A stretch of 64,000 bases of DNA. Source: Guyanagaster necrorhizus (lineage: Eukaryota > Basidiomycota > Agaricomycetes > Agaricales > Physalacriaceae). Within the stretch, counting starts at the first letter, position 1; each line of letters opens with the position of its first letter. The notes below the pieces were generated by a model. The model was not told the DNA's origin and searched no databases. It saw nothing but the letters and a program-made list of their open reading frames with translations. Below, in pieces: positions 1 through 11,879 of the stretch. The stretch covers positions 768,073-832,072 of the forward strand of contig NW_025064885.1 of the NCBI RefSeq assembly GCF_019112545.1. The letters run 5' to 3'. A program made the position numbers and the translations under genes.

Positions 1-150
1 GTTTATTCACACCATTCTACCTCGAGTCTACTTTTGACCTTGAGTCACACCGTTCGGATATACATATAAGTGAACTCAGGTGATTCCTCGAAGTGCGAAG
101 GAACACCTGTTTATCACGTGTATCAGACCACGTGACGCTTGGGCTTAACA
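1..150 (+). repeat. Right end of a Gypsy LTR (3' LTR of an element left of the window)
   Basis: This is the last 150 bases of a + strand LTR, ending in GGGCTTAACA. It closely resembles the right part of the LTR at 37022-37455, including the stretch around CTCGAAGTGCGAAGGAACA. It stops exactly where minus-strand gag sequence begins, so the element it belongs to inserted into the gag of E1. The 5-base target copy to look for left of the window is AGCCC (151-155). Confidence 0.85.
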
Positions 151-2088
151 AGCCCCTTTAAAAGGAAGGGGCTCCCATCCAAATGTCGGTTTGACATTTA
201 ATACATGCACCTTCGGATCGAGAGGCACCATCGGATTGGGAAGTTCCCCCCCCGGAGGACCAGCCCAATCCATCGGTGGTCCTGGAAAGGAGTGTAGGGA
301 CCCATCATCAGCGATAGGGCTTCTTAGCGCTGGCGGGCCTTCTTTCTTGACGATCCTCCCATCTTTGATGGTCCACCCTTGCGCCGTTGCTTCAGGATTG
401 TCCTTCTTCTCGTCGGCCGGTGCTGATCCAGTTGCCTCGTCAGGAGGTGGCTGTCCCCCTAGTAATCGGCTTCCTGTGCCAGTCCAGAGATTTGGGTGGT
501 AAATCCTCAGCTGTGCATAGGACCAGGTTAGCCGAGATGCCATGCTATGGACGGCCGATGTGGTGAGCGAGTATCTTGACATCGCTGTTTGGATTGATGA
601 TGCCATGTTTGCCATCTTGGGCGGCATCACACTTGGCATCCATGGCTTTGGTGGTTCTCGTTTGCTGAATCTAGATCTGTATGGTGGCATCGCCATCATC
701 TGATAATGTAAAAAGTGTTGATTGAAATTAAAAATTGCATGCTCCATCACAGCATACTGTAGAATTTCTTCCCGTTCAACGGGATCTGCCGCAGTATACC
801 TTCGCCCCAGGGATGATTATAGCCAGAGATCATCCCTCCATAATTTGGCTACTTGTTCTTGATATAGCTGAATAAACTTCTCCTTCCACGCCTCTCATTC
901 TCATTGCTTCTTCTCCTGTTCTTGATGCGTGGTTATACTTATGATACTTCCCCACTCAAGAATGGAGTCCACCACTCAGCCCCCTTAGTCCTTCCCCTTG
1001 GCCTTGTCATCTCCTTTGGCCCTCTTGTCGGTGGTCCCCTCGAGGAGAGAACTGCCTTGCGGGCCATAAGTTTCCAGGGTGGGGAGGTCAGGGCTGAGTG
1101 CTTGACTCGGCATCATCAGGCCTGGATCAAGGAGCAGGCTCCCAGTTGGACTGCTCCTCTCCTTCTTCTTCTGCTGGCAGTGCTACTGCTCTGCGATACT
1201 GGTGGAAGTTTCTGTAGAAATGGGAGCAGAGGAAAAGAGCAGTGATTGGCCCATCGAGTACTCTTTTGAGGTCCCTGGTGGAGTCAATATATTTATCATC
1301 GCCCCTGATTGATCCAAGGTCTGATGGTATCCTATCTCTCCAGATGGAGATATCATCAGTTTCAGCGATGGTGTCTGTTCCGTATGATAACGGGTGGTCA
1401 TCGCTGAGGAGTGTCGGCTCCCCATAGTAGTAGTCATCAGCATAGACGACTCTGGCTGGTCTGATCCAGGAGTCAGGCTCACTGATGGGAGTGGCCAGTT
1501 CCCAGAACGGAGGGTCGAGAGTGCCAACTGTGATATCGAGGTAGTTGGCAAGAGAGTGGGGGGTCGGCTGTATTGGGTTTGGTACCACTGGACCACCCCT
1601 TGGTAGGCGGGTTCTCTCTCCTTGTTCCAGCCTGCTGGCAGCTCTTGACACTGCTTGCCAGTATCGGACCTTGTTCCTGTCAGTGTCATCAAAGAAGGGG
1701 TCAGGACTACTGACCCTTGTTTCCCTTGTACTGCCCCTTGTGATGCTTCTGGTGCCTAAAGCCATTCGAATGGCATCCAGGGAGTCTCTAGCCTGGTGCC
1801 CAATTCCAGACTGGGCGACAGTTGTTCTTGACGCAGTGTTGCTGCGCTCGGAGGTGGGGGCAGGGGTGTTGGGTTGGGATCATCGAAACCCTGTAGCCCA
1901 AGGGTTTCCAGGGTCTTGGACGATTGCCAATGAGGGTCTTGGGGAATACTCGTGTTGCTGCTGCTGCTCCTCTTCCCTAAAATGCCTTTGAGTCGAGCTC
2001 CCAGGCTCGTCTTCTGTTTCTTTGGGGTGTCAGATGGAGTTTCGAACAGAGGGAGGGATGTTGTAGAGAGGGAGGTCTGGCATGACAT
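151..2088 (-). pseudogene. E1 gag, interrupted by an LTR
   Basis: Minus-strand Gag of a Ty3/Gypsy element. The frame is open over long stretches (2088-1756, 1692-1183 and 750-151). The N-terminal part is Ser/Thr/Pro-rich. The later part contains HAIFNFNQ, GSRLLGGQ and SFPGPP, which align with the Gag of E9 (near 39580 and 39745). It is cut off at PFKGA by the LTR ending at 150, so capsid, zinc knuckle and pol are missing from the window. A second frame overlaps it over 1127-2088 (separate entry). The Gag identity is from alignment to the other copies here; the exact N-terminus is inferred. Confidence 0.75.
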
Positions 2089-2275
2089 TTCAAAGGATTG
2101 TACAGATGCGTTGGAATTCTTGGTAGTGTCAGATGGCCCAGGTGATAATAGATTGGCGTCTACGGCACAGCTGTATGATCACCAATAAACCGATCAAGGT
2201 TCCAATGATAGAAGCCAAGAGTTCAAAGAACTCATGTGTAAAGTTTGGATTGGACAGATTTAGAGCAGGGGGCAT
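1127..2275 (-). pseudogene. E1 ORF1: membrane-helix leader protein overlapping gag
   Basis: An ATG at 2275 lies 55 bases from the 5' LTR and opens a frame one base off from gag. It begins with a short polar stretch, then FFELLASIIGTLIGLLVII (one predicted membrane helix), then LCRRRQSIITWAI and a region ending NVMPDLPLYNIPPS. After three TGA codons, at least two of them where related copies have arginine, the same frame stays open from 1765 to 1127. There it encodes DDHPLSYGTDTIAETD and DLKRVLDGPITALFL followed by FYRNFHQYRRAVA. The same motifs appear in E8 in the matching frame. No known family is recognised. A membrane role is inferred only from the hydrophobic helix. Confidence 0.6.
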
Positions 2276-2316
2276 TCAGTTCTCAAAGAGGTTTAGGCTT
2301 GAGAAGGGAAGCAAGA

Positions 2317-2329
2317 AGTCTCAAACTAA
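2317..2329 (-). promoter_or_regulatory. E1 primer-binding site (self-priming type)
   Basis: One base from the LTR edge, the minus strand reads TTAGTTTGAGACT. Inside the LTR (2490-2502) the minus strand reads AGTCTCGAACTAA. The two are reverse complements except for one C-to-T change at a CpG. This fits priming by the element's own RNA rather than by a tRNA, since no TGG start is present. Confidence 0.6.
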
Positions 2330-2330
2330 T

Positions 2331-2861
2331 TATTAAGCCCAAATTCCACATGATAATCAACATGTGATAAACAGTTTGGTACCTTGTACTTCGGGTATGT
2401 CTGACTGAGTTCACTGATGTGATGAGAGTGTTGTGAGGTCAAGGCATTGCAAGTAGCAGGAGCTCAAGATAAGATGGTGAAGTGAAACTTTAGTTCGAGA
2501 CTGAGGTATTACAGCAAGAACTAAGCTATTTAAATACTGTTCTGTTATCGTACTATAAATAAATGCTTATAAAAGCTGTTGTCTTGCTGTTGTGCTGTTT
2601 CCCCTACCATTGCCAGTCTCTCCACAAAAGCTATTGTCCTGCTGTGTGCTGTTACTGCTGCGCCACAGTTAGAGGACAAAAAGGACATTGTCTCTCCCTT
2701 CACAGCACACAGCCATTCAATATGACAATGACTGACTGGATTGCTGACCAAGCATTCCCATGGTCCTAAGTGCTGGCCTAAGTGCCCTGACTAAGCAAAG
2801 ATAGGGATCATTTCCACAGAGAAAGAAAAGAAAATGGAAAAGAAAATGGAAAATCATAACA
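2331..2861 (-). repeat. 5' LTR of E1
   Basis: A 531-base LTR in reverse orientation. On the minus strand it starts TGTTATGATTTTCC and ends GGGCTTAATA, where the expected end is TAACA. It matches the 535-base LTR of E8 in order and sequence, including the TATTTAA box and the self-primer. Pol sequence of E2 resumes abruptly at 2862 inside the chromodomain, so this is the right edge of an insertion. CTCAT (2862-2866) is the expected target duplication; the partner is outside the window. Confidence 0.85.
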
Positions 2862-5800
2862 CTCATCAGCTGCCATATGTTTCTCATTTACCCATTGGTT
2901 TGATTCAGACCTATAGTCTTTCCAGCTAACCAAGTAGTTGATGGTGGTCATCATGCCACCCCCTTTAGCTTTGATTTTTCGGAGTTTATAGTTTAAAACT
3001 TAGTCAATTTTGTAGTGTTTTTCGTCATTGATTAAGTCTGGAGGTGGAGGGAGCAGACATTCTTGATTGAGAAATGACAGTGTGATATATGGGGATAGGA
3101 GTGCTTTGTTGAATACATCATGTATTTTCCAGGTTGTCAGTAGCCATAGCTTGTAGGCACTCTAGCCAACTTTGGTGAGAATTGGAAAGGATCCTGTTCA
3201 TTTGTCAGTGAGTTTTTTTTTGGGGTGGGATAGGTGTAGGTTGGTGGTATCCAACCAGACCTTATCATTGATGGAGTATATGTGTATGAGGTGACAGTAT
3301 TTGTCATAGTGGGTTTTCATTAACATAGCAGCTTTTTTGAGTGCTGTTTTAGTTTTGGCATAGATTTTTGTCATGATATTAACAAAGTCTGATGAGGCTG
3401 GGATTGATGTGTGATGTTGGCTTATCTGAGTGATAAGGGGATGTCAGCCATAGTTGATGAAGAAGTGTGTCTTTCCAGTTGCCAAGTGTACTTGGTTGTT
3501 ATATTGGAATGTGGCGAGGGCTAGCCACTCAACCCAGTTGTCCTGTCGGTAATTAATGAAAAGATGGAGGTATTTCTCCACCTCCTGATTGATGCACTCT
3601 GTCTGCCCATTGGTTTGGGGATGATATGCTGTTGACACATTTTGTTTGATATTCAAGAGGTGGTATAGGTCAGAAATGAATTTAGAAATAAATTGGGGGC
3701 CTCTGTTGGAGATGATTATTTGGGGCTTGCCATATTTAGTGTAGACTTCATCATATAGTATTTTTGCCCATCCTTCAGAGTTGAGTTCCATAGAACAGAT
3801 GATTGGAATGATTGCCTTTAAGAACCAATCGACAATGACTAGTATGGCATTGTAGTTGTTACAGTCAGATAGTCCAGTGATCATGTCTACCGAAATATGA
3901 GTCCACAGGGATGATGGGACCTTGTTAGAATATAGTGGGGCTGCACAGGGTTTGGTTATCACCTTACCCCTTTGGCAGACCTCACATTCTTGGATGTATT
4001 TGGTGATGTCATTTCCCATTTTGGGCCACCAGTATTCACATAAGATTAGCTCTTTTGTCTTGGTGATACCTGGATGGCCAGCGGTTGCATGGTCATGATA
4101 TATAGCAATGATTTCTCTATGCAATCCTTTGTCTTGTGGGATATAAATTTGTCTGACATAACGAATAAGCTCTTCTTCCTGAGTTAGTCCCTGTTTGTAG
4201 TTTAGGGATGGTGCAATGTGTTGGTCCCATTTGTGACTATCCTGAGTTGTGCTTTTGATATGCTCATATATTTCTTCCTCTGTCGGCATTATCATGGCCC
4301 AGAAATATTTAGAAGAAAGGAGGATAACTCCTTCATTGTTGGCTTTCCCCTAGTTATGATCTGCATGGTGGCTCAAGAGGTCAGCCTTTTTATTGGCTGT
4401 GCCTGCTTTGTGATGGAGGGTGTATTGGTATTAGCTGAGTTCCATAATCCAACAGGCCTGCTAGTGATTTAGCTTCTGAGGTTGTCGAAAGTATCTGAGA
4501 TTCTGGTGGTCAGTCTAGATCTCAAAGATTTTGATGATGCTGATCAGATAATGTCACCACTCCTTCAGGGCCAACATTATTGCTAATAGTTCCTTGTCAT
4601 AGATCTCATAGTTTCTTTCCATGACAGTGAGAGCTTTGAAGAGGAATGCAACTGGTCGCCACCTCCCAGCCTGTTCTTAAGAGAGTACTGCACCAATTGC
4701 TCTTTTGCTGGAATCAGCTTCAACTTGGAATTTCCCATCCTGACTGGAGATAGCGAGTATGACATCTTTGGCTATGCATTGTTTCAGGTTGTCGAAGGCT
4801 GATTGCTGAGCAGGTCCCCAAGTCCATGGGGCATTGCTGATGAGCTGTGTCATGGGGCGTACTATCTTACTGTAGTCTCAGACAAATTATTGATAGAAAT
4901 TAGTGAAGCTGAGGAAGGACTGTAGCTTCTTCTTCTTGTTCAGCTTTGGCCATTCAGTTATTTCAGCCACCTTGATGGGATCCATCTGAATGCTCCCTTC
5001 ACTGATAATAATACCAAGGTATTCTGTTTTGAGTACCTCGAATTCGCACTTCTCCACTTTGAGGAATAATCGGTGCCTCCTTATGAGGTCTAGTACCTGC
5101 TGTACCAACCCCTGATATTCCTCTTTTGTTTGCAACATGATCAGGATGTCATCAAGGTAGATTGTAATCTTTCTCATGATGATGAGATCCTTGAATATAT
5201 TATTCATCATCTATTGAAATGTCATGGAGGAGTTTGTGAGCCTGAAGAACATTACAGTGGGTTCAAATAGCCTTCAGTTTATCCTGAAGACAGCCTTCCA
5301 TTCGTCTCTTTCTTTGATATGGATATTGTTATACCTCTATCAGATGTCAAGCTTTGTATAGTACTTAGCACCCCATAGTTTATCTATCAGTTCTGAAATG
5401 AGAGGAAGAGGGTATCAATTCTTGATCATCATTTTGTTGAGCTTCCGATAGTCTTGAACTGGTCAGAGCTTGCCATCCTTCTTTTTTACAAAGAAGAATG
5501 GTGATGCTATAGGGGATTTAAAGGGTCAGATGTGTCCACTAGACAAGTTCTCATCAAGAAACTTGTCTAGCTCTTGTTGCTCCTGGTTGCTGAGTGGGTA
5601 TGTTTTGCAATCTAGATTGGCATTAGCATTCAGGATCAATTTGATTGCATGGTTTCAGGGTTTTGGGGCAGGGAGTTTGTCAAAACTTTCTTTTTCAAAG
5701 AGGTCCCAATAGCCCTGTGTCCACTCTGGCACTATTTTCTCAAAGGTCTTCTCCCTCTTCCCTTCGTTAGCCTTTGTGGCCAAGTCATTGGCATAATGGA

Positions 5801-6700
5801 TAGCCTGGATGTGTATTTCCTTTTGTAGATCAATGGTGAGGATGGTTTTTCTATCCTCCATTTCCTCATCCCATTGGTCCTCTGGATCTTCATCAGGCAA
5901 TTCGAAGGGGATTTTCTGGCATCGACATTGAGTGAATGTAATCCACCCAGTTTTCCAGTTTACTAGCAGGTTGTGCCATATGAGCCAATCATGGCCTAGG
6001 AAGATTTCTTTGGTTCTGAGATCTGTTACAGCTAGGTCAACTCATTCTGAGTGATCCCCAATCATGAGTTGGATTTCAACAAACTCGGTGATTGACCCAG
6101 CCTGGTTCTTGATTCCATTGGCATTGTATACTGGGATAGGGGCTGTAGTTGCTCAAGTTAGGAGTTTATGTTTATCTATGAAGGCCTGATTTATAGAGCT
6201 CCCAGTGCAGCCACTGTCGATTAGAGCAGTTACAGAATGTAGTGCCTGCAAGGTTAGGGTCTCGATTTGGGCTTTGGTGGTCAAGTCTCACCCAGGAGTC
6301 TTGGAGCAATAGATGAACTTTCAGGATCCATGTAGCTTATCGAGCCATTCAAGGGCTTGATGTCGCTTTGCCCCTTTCAGCCTTTTCACCACTTTGTCAA
6401 CTGCTTTCTCAGTTTAGGTTCGATAGATCCAATTTTTTAGTACAGCTTTTGCTGCTGCTCTTGTTCTGGCTTCTTTGATAGCCCTCCAGGTCCATTCAGT
6501 GTCAAATGGCTTGAGTCAGGTTGTGGGGCTCTCTGCTCCTGTTTGGCCTATAGGCATTGGAGTTTTTTCTTGTGATTCATCAGTGTATGCAGTAATTGGT
6601 CAGGGTATATTCGAATGTGTATGTATTAGTGACACATTTGTAACTACAAAAGTTTCATGAGTCTGACTAGTGGCTGTGAGGGGCACACCTATTAATCTTT
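2862..6700 (-). pseudogene. E2 pol polyprotein (protease, RT, RNase H, integrase, chromodomain)
   Basis: Read from high to low coordinates. The protease region is about 6240-5930. The reverse transcriptase is about 5500-4890 and contains the catalytic block [10 protein letters not shown] near 5165. RNase H is about 4880-4300. Integrase is about 4290-3100, with an open stretch 4295-3444 that holds the zinc-binding H/C residues (CEVCQRGK), the first Asp block (HISVDMITGL), the second (IIISNRGPQF) and the third (AYHPQTNGQTE). The chromodomain is cut at 2862. In the Asp block the usual SDRGPQF is SNRGPQF, so a catalytic Asp is lost. Numerous in-frame stops make this non-functional. Confidence 0.85.
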
Positions 6701-6799
6701 TGGCCAGTCCAGTGGAATCACTCACTGGCTGGCCAGATCTTTTACTTCTTCAATCTTTGTTTCTGCACCAAGTTCCTCCTCTTCTTTTTGTAACTCGGC

Positions 6800-9660
6800 A
6801 ATTTGTGCCTATATATCTTCACAGGTTCACTTCTTTTTCAGGCAGTCTTTGGCCATGTGCCTCTTTTGACTGCAGTTGAAGCACTTTTCTTCTTTCTTCA
6901 TATGGTCAATATTCATCGGCTTTCTGGTTCCAGTGTATGTAATACCAGTTCTCATCTTCTGGCTCCCATAGGATGAGGTCAATGAGGATCCCTGTGATTT
7001 TCCAGCAGTTTGCCCTGGTTTATTTGGGGTTGGCAGAGTTGGCTTCTTGGAGTATTCTTGCAGTGTCAATGATTCCGCTTTCTGTCTTTGTTGCTCTTTG
7101 TATATTTCAATGATTCATTCCTTCCATTCATCATATCTGACAGGTATCAGCATTTTGACATCCATTGCTGAAATCATCATAAGGTATGAAGAGGGGACTC
7201 CTCACTTGAGGGCTTCGACTATTCACCTGTCATTGCCTATGTCATCTCATATTCCTGCTAGTTTGGCAAGTCTCTCCAGCTTGTCAAAGTAGTCTGTAGC
7301 TGCCTTATTGCCTATCTTGTATTCTTTGATCTTTTGCTTGTGTACTTCCTGTACCACTGGATCAATGAATTTGTCATTGAGCATTCGTTTAAACACCAGC
7401 CTGGAGGAGTATTGGTAATGACCCCACATGGTGGATTGGAAGTTCAGGAAAATCAAGATCTACCATGTTTTAGCCTTTTTCTCCAGATAGGAGGTGGTGA
7501 AGGTGACCCTGTTCATATTGGTCCCTAGGTATCCAATGTAGACTTCAAAATACTGTTTGCAGTCCACTAGGAATCTATCGATATTATCCAATGCCCTCTT
7601 GAAGGAGCAGAGTTTTTAGAGAAGGTCAGAGTGACATTGGAGGACATTGGCATTTTCTGGTAGCAGTCCCATTAGATTGAGCCACCCATCAAACAGCAGC
7701 TGTTGCCATTCAGCAGGTGGTCCAGAGAAAGAATGGAGAGAGTGGTCATCGGCCACCAGGCTCCCTTTCAGTTCTTCTACTCAAATAATGACCCTATCTC
7801 AGACCATGAATCTGAGTTGGGTGGCTTTGGGATTGTCTCATATGGGCTCCTTTTCTGTCCTACTGGTTTCCACCTGATCAGGTGGTGGCTGTCCCCCTAG
7901 AAGTCAGCTGCCCTTGCCTGTCCAGGGGTTTGAATATCTGGTGGTTGGCTGAGTTCGAGTCTGGGCAAGCTGAGTTGCCATAGTCTGTACCGAGTAATTG
8001 GAGTCTATAAGAGTGCTTCACATTGATGGGGCTCAGTATATGGCTCGTTTTGGTGTGACTGAGAGGGTTTGTGGCATTGGTTGTTCTGCATGTAATGCTG
8101 GATAAGCTGAGGGTTAGCTAATCAGGTATTCTGGATGCTATTTGTTATATTGTTGTGTGGCATAGTCTGTTGCTGCTCACTTCAGAATGTCTGTTTGTTC
8201 ATCAGTATTAGAATGTAAATATAATTGTCCCATCTGTGATGCTGCCCAGGCAGCATCACACCATAAGAAATTTACTTCATGCAGGTAATATTCCTGGTAT
8301 TCTCATGTTCTTTCCTCTCTTGTCAACTTTTCAATCTCTTTCTGATCTGTTTCTTCTTGGGAATCATATGGTGGGCCCCAGGGAGGATCACTGCTCTCTG
8401 TTTCTTCTCTCTCATCCTCATCATCCTCCTTAAGGAGAGAACTGATGAGCTGGTCATAAATATTCTCTACGACCCCTTGCTGTACTATTGCCTCGCTTCC
8501 TTGGCTGGGTACTCGGTCCAGTGATAGGGGATACTGAAACATCTTCATAGGCAGAGGCAGGTTGGCTTCCAATATTGAGGTCATACCGATTTCTCCCTGT
8601 AGCTCTTGCTGCCTCCACTCACTCATGATAGAGGCAGACATTGTTTTTGTAGTCATTGTGGAGAAGCTGCCCAAGAACTTGGCTTCTGAGAAAGCCTCAG
8701 AGAGTGCAAGCAGGGATGTGAGCAGTATCAGGGTTTCATAGTCTATAGTGCCTGAGGATGGACTCATCACTTCTGAAGGTAGAGTCTGTGCTAGGGGTTC
8801 TCAAGGAAGAGGGATATTAAGGAGTCAGAGGGCTCCTATGTTGTTGGGTCTGTATACTATCAGTCCAGTGCTCTGGTATTTCACTGCTTAGGGTACTGGA
8901 CTCTCTGAAGATGGGGGCTGAGGCTGAGAGGTCAGCTTGTATGGGTGCGAGGACACTGGTGACCTCAGAGCAGAGTCTATACTAGTTGCTGATGTCGGCC
9001 CTTTCCAGTTGGGCCCTTTCCACCTCTCACTGCCTGTCCTGGTGACACTCATCATACTATGCAGCCTCCCTTCTTTGCTGCTCATGCTGGTCCTCTGGCT
9101 CTGAACATACCAGCTGCAGCTCATCCCGCGTCCTTTGCTCCTTCTGTTGAATGGTGTCATCATAGTTGAAAGGAATAGTGAAGTCTGAGGTCGGAAAGTA
9201 TTGGTGGATGGTTTCTTCCCAGACTTGTTATCACTGCTCTTCATTGGTGAGAGGGGGCCTATCCATCCTTGAACTGGCTCTGGTGGAGAGGCGAGGGCTA
9301 GCAGGCTGGTCTTGAGGAGATCTGTTGCTGGATCATCAAGCCATCCAAGAGGCATCAAGAGAGTCTCTGGCATAATCAGCAATCCCATGGGTTCAGGAGG
9401 CAGAAGAGGAGGAGGGGGACTGGCAGAAGAAGTTCTCTAGGATGTTTTCATCTTTGTGGTTGGGGGCTGGTCCTGGTACGAGTATACCATACCTTCTTAA
9501 GATGCTATCGTTTGTGTTTCTGAGTCAGGGAGAATATTGTCCTCCTGCTTCTTCTTCACCATTCCTCTGATGCATGCTGCTAGGCCCAGCTTCTGGGGGC
9601 TGGTAGGTTGTTCATTTGGATTCGGGGATATCATGTAAGGGAAGGTCAGAGGTTATGTTG
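6800..9660 (-). pseudogene. E2 gag
   Basis: Decayed Gag. A CCHC zinc knuckle (CFNCSQKRHMAKDC) lies near 6885-6840. The capsid C-terminal block RMLNDKFIDPVVQEVHKQ with KIKEYKIGNKAATDYFDKL lies at about 7400-7270. The N-terminal part (9388-8888 and 8770-8303) is a low-complexity, partly acidic region that contains LMPLGWLDDP, matching LMPLGWLRDP in E9. In-frame stops occur throughout. Assignment is by alignment to E9 Gag and by the zinc knuckle. Confidence 0.75.
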
Positions 9661-9842
9661 CATAGTATTTCTCGAATGTGTAGGAATTCATTGTAATGTC
9701 TGAGGGCCCAGACAGTGATTGAATGGCATCTTCGACATAGCTAGATAATCACCAATAATCCTATCAATGTTCTAACAATGGAAGCAAGGAGTTCAAAGAA
9801 CTCATGATCAAAGTTTGGGTCAGTAAAGGTTGTAGGGGGCAT
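8900..9842 (-). pseudogene. E2 ORF1: membrane-helix leader protein
   Basis: An ATG at 9842-9840 lies 56 bases from the LTR, the same spacing as in E8 and E9. It encodes a short N-terminus, FFELLASIVRTLIGLLVII, then LCRRCHSITVWALRHY and a segment ending ITSDLPLHDIPES. Further down, in the region overlapping gag, it has IPFNYDDT, matching IPFNYDEA of E9. One TAG interrupts the end of the helix. The far end is uncertain. Confidence 0.55.
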
Positions 9843-9898
9843 TTGGTTTCTCAGCACAATTGGGCTTAAGAAAGAGAAGAAGAAAGCTTCGAGCTAAT

Positions 9899-10363
9899 TG
9901 TTAGGCCCAAGCATCACATGACTAGATACATATGATAAACAGGTGTCCCTTCACACTTCAAGAGATCACCTGAGTTCACTTATTGCATATCTTGATTTGT
10001 GACTCAAGGTCAGCAGTAGACTCAAGGTAGAATGGTGGTTATAAACTTTAGCTTGAAGCTGGGTTTTAGCCAGCAAGAGCAAGCTCCTTAAATACTATAC
10101 ACATTGTGCTATTATTGTTATGGTAACTATTGTAGGTTTCTCTGCTCTTTTGTCCTTGTCCTTGATCGTTGTTACTGTACATAAAAGGGTTTTTGTGCAT
10201 CATTGACTGTTGTCGATGATTTGAAGACAAATGGTTGCTTGGCCTTGTTGTGCTGACTAAGCCTTGTCCCACAGTCTCCAAGTGCTGGGTTAGATGCCTT
10301 GACTAAGCATAAATAGGAGTTGAGAAAAAGAAAAGGGGAGAAGAAATAGATGAAATCATAACA
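9899..10363 (-). repeat. 5' LTR of E2
   Basis: A 465-base LTR in reverse orientation, starting TGTTATGATTTC on the minus strand and ending GCCTAACA. It belongs to the same subfamily as the LTRs of E9. The primer-binding site is at 9885-9897 (minus strand TTAGCTCGAAGCT). Its partner inside the LTR at 10048-10060 reads AGCTTCAAGCTAA, differing by one CpG change. The flank CTTTC (10364-10368) should be one copy of the target duplication. Confidence 0.85.
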
Positions 10364-11879
10364 CTTTCTCTTACTATGCACTTGAATGACCACTATCAGC
10401 AGGAAGTAGCCTAAGCAGTTGGGGAAGCTGAAATCATTTCTGGTAGACTCCTCAGCAAGTTTCAGCTGCACTCATTCATCTATTTGCCAAGGCAGGGCCT
10501 AAAAATACTGTATCTCTAGCTCTATTAACATCCTCTAGCAAAGAAAAAGAAAGGGAAGAGCTGGTAGTGCTATTTCCTCCACCCTCTGAAGAACTGCTGG
10601 ATCATCTTTGATATGACTAGAGGCTGCAGTGATGAGTCTCTAGACTCTGTGTACTCTGAAATTGCAGGCTCCAATAATTATTTGACTTTTGCCCTTAAGC
10701 AGGCTTTTAGTAAACTAATTATTTCAGGTTCAACAGCAGTAATTTCATCAAGAACTATCTGTTATTCATTGATATCCTCTTGTGCACAAAGATTATATGC
10801 TATACATGAACTTTTTTTTGTCTGCAAACTTTTCTTGACCTTGCAAACTTTTTCCATTAATCTTTATGGTGTGCAAACTTTTAATTCTAATAAGCACTAT
10901 AGGCCTGGCCAGACATCACAATTTCCAATCATATAAGATATACATCATTGTTAGTATACATATGACACTTTAATATGGTCCACAAGAACCATCATGATAC
11001 ATATACAAGATTGGCTGTGGATGTCTAAGCTTTTCACAGCTAGCATATGGAAGAGTAATAGGCTACAGAGAACTAACCATGTGTTTGGTTAGATATTCAT
11101 AAGGAATATTAGAAGAGCTAGCATACTATTGGCTATGCAAACTTTTAAATATGCTAAATTTACTAAAAGCCTCACAGTCTTGAAGGCTTTGTGTAATAAA
11201 AAGTTTGCTATGCTCACTAAGCTAGGACTACAGTTACAAAGGCTGTTTAAATATCATGTACTTGGTATTAGTAAAAAGGTAGTATAAATAGAGTACAAAA
11301 AGAAATACAAAGAAAGGGAAGAACCATACTAAACTATACACCAGTATGACACCCCTCTAATAGAACTAATTATACAGACTGTCTACAGATCAATACTCTT
11401 TGACTGAGAGTGCCATAGCATCTCAACAACTTTATGAGGCTTGTATATAACAGTAGTGAACTTATTAATTCACAAAATATTGGCTTGTCTTGCTTCATTC
11501 TCAAAAATACAGAAGGGATCTGTTGCCTCTGCATGTTATTCTCATTCTGTCTAGATCTAACAAAAGATTTTAAAGGGTAACTGGACAACACTAACAATTT
11601 CTCTAGACTCCATCAGGACTGCATATAGGATTCTGACAATAAAAGAAAGTTCATGTATATACTGTGAGTCACTGTAAACAATTCAGAGCCTCATACCTCT
11701 GTAGCTATCTATTGCTACACTTATTTAGAGATTAGTCACTGTATGGAGATACATAACTAGACTTGCTTAAACCAGCCTTCAGATTCTGTGTCTTGGTTTC
11801 ACTTACTATGAGAGGTTTTATGTTTCCTGCCTACAGAGAGTCTGATCAAATAATTTCTGATTTATCAGTGGTCTTTGCC
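10364..11879. other. Unassigned AT-rich stretch, probably old repeat
   Basis: No convincing gene. The sequence has almost no CpG. The motif TGCAAACTTTT occurs several times on the + strand (about 10832, 10851, 10871 and 11134) and inverted near 11201 (AAAAGTTTGC). A short hairpin, CTAACCA with TGGTTAG, lies at about 11075-11094. It may be a decayed DNA transposon or the 5' part of E3, but no transposase could be read. Confidence 0.35.

Larger units (their letters stand above)
2862..10363 (-). mobile_element. E2, Ty3/Gypsy chromodomain retrotransposon (3' end truncated)
   Basis: A minus-strand element with 5' LTR (9899-10363), ORF1, gag and pol in that order. The last part of the chromodomain, the polypurine tract and the 3' LTR are displaced beyond the E1 insertion. 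All frames carry many TGA/TAG/TAA codons, and CpG is much reduced in the pol half. It is inactive. The family assignment rests on the order protease, reverse transcriptase, RNase H, integrase, chromodomain. Confidence 0.85.

Noticed and set aside
145..2336. Plus-strand ORFs in the first 2.3 kb as genes
   Set aside because: They are shadows of the minus-strand gag and ORF1; only the minus-strand translations match the other element copies.
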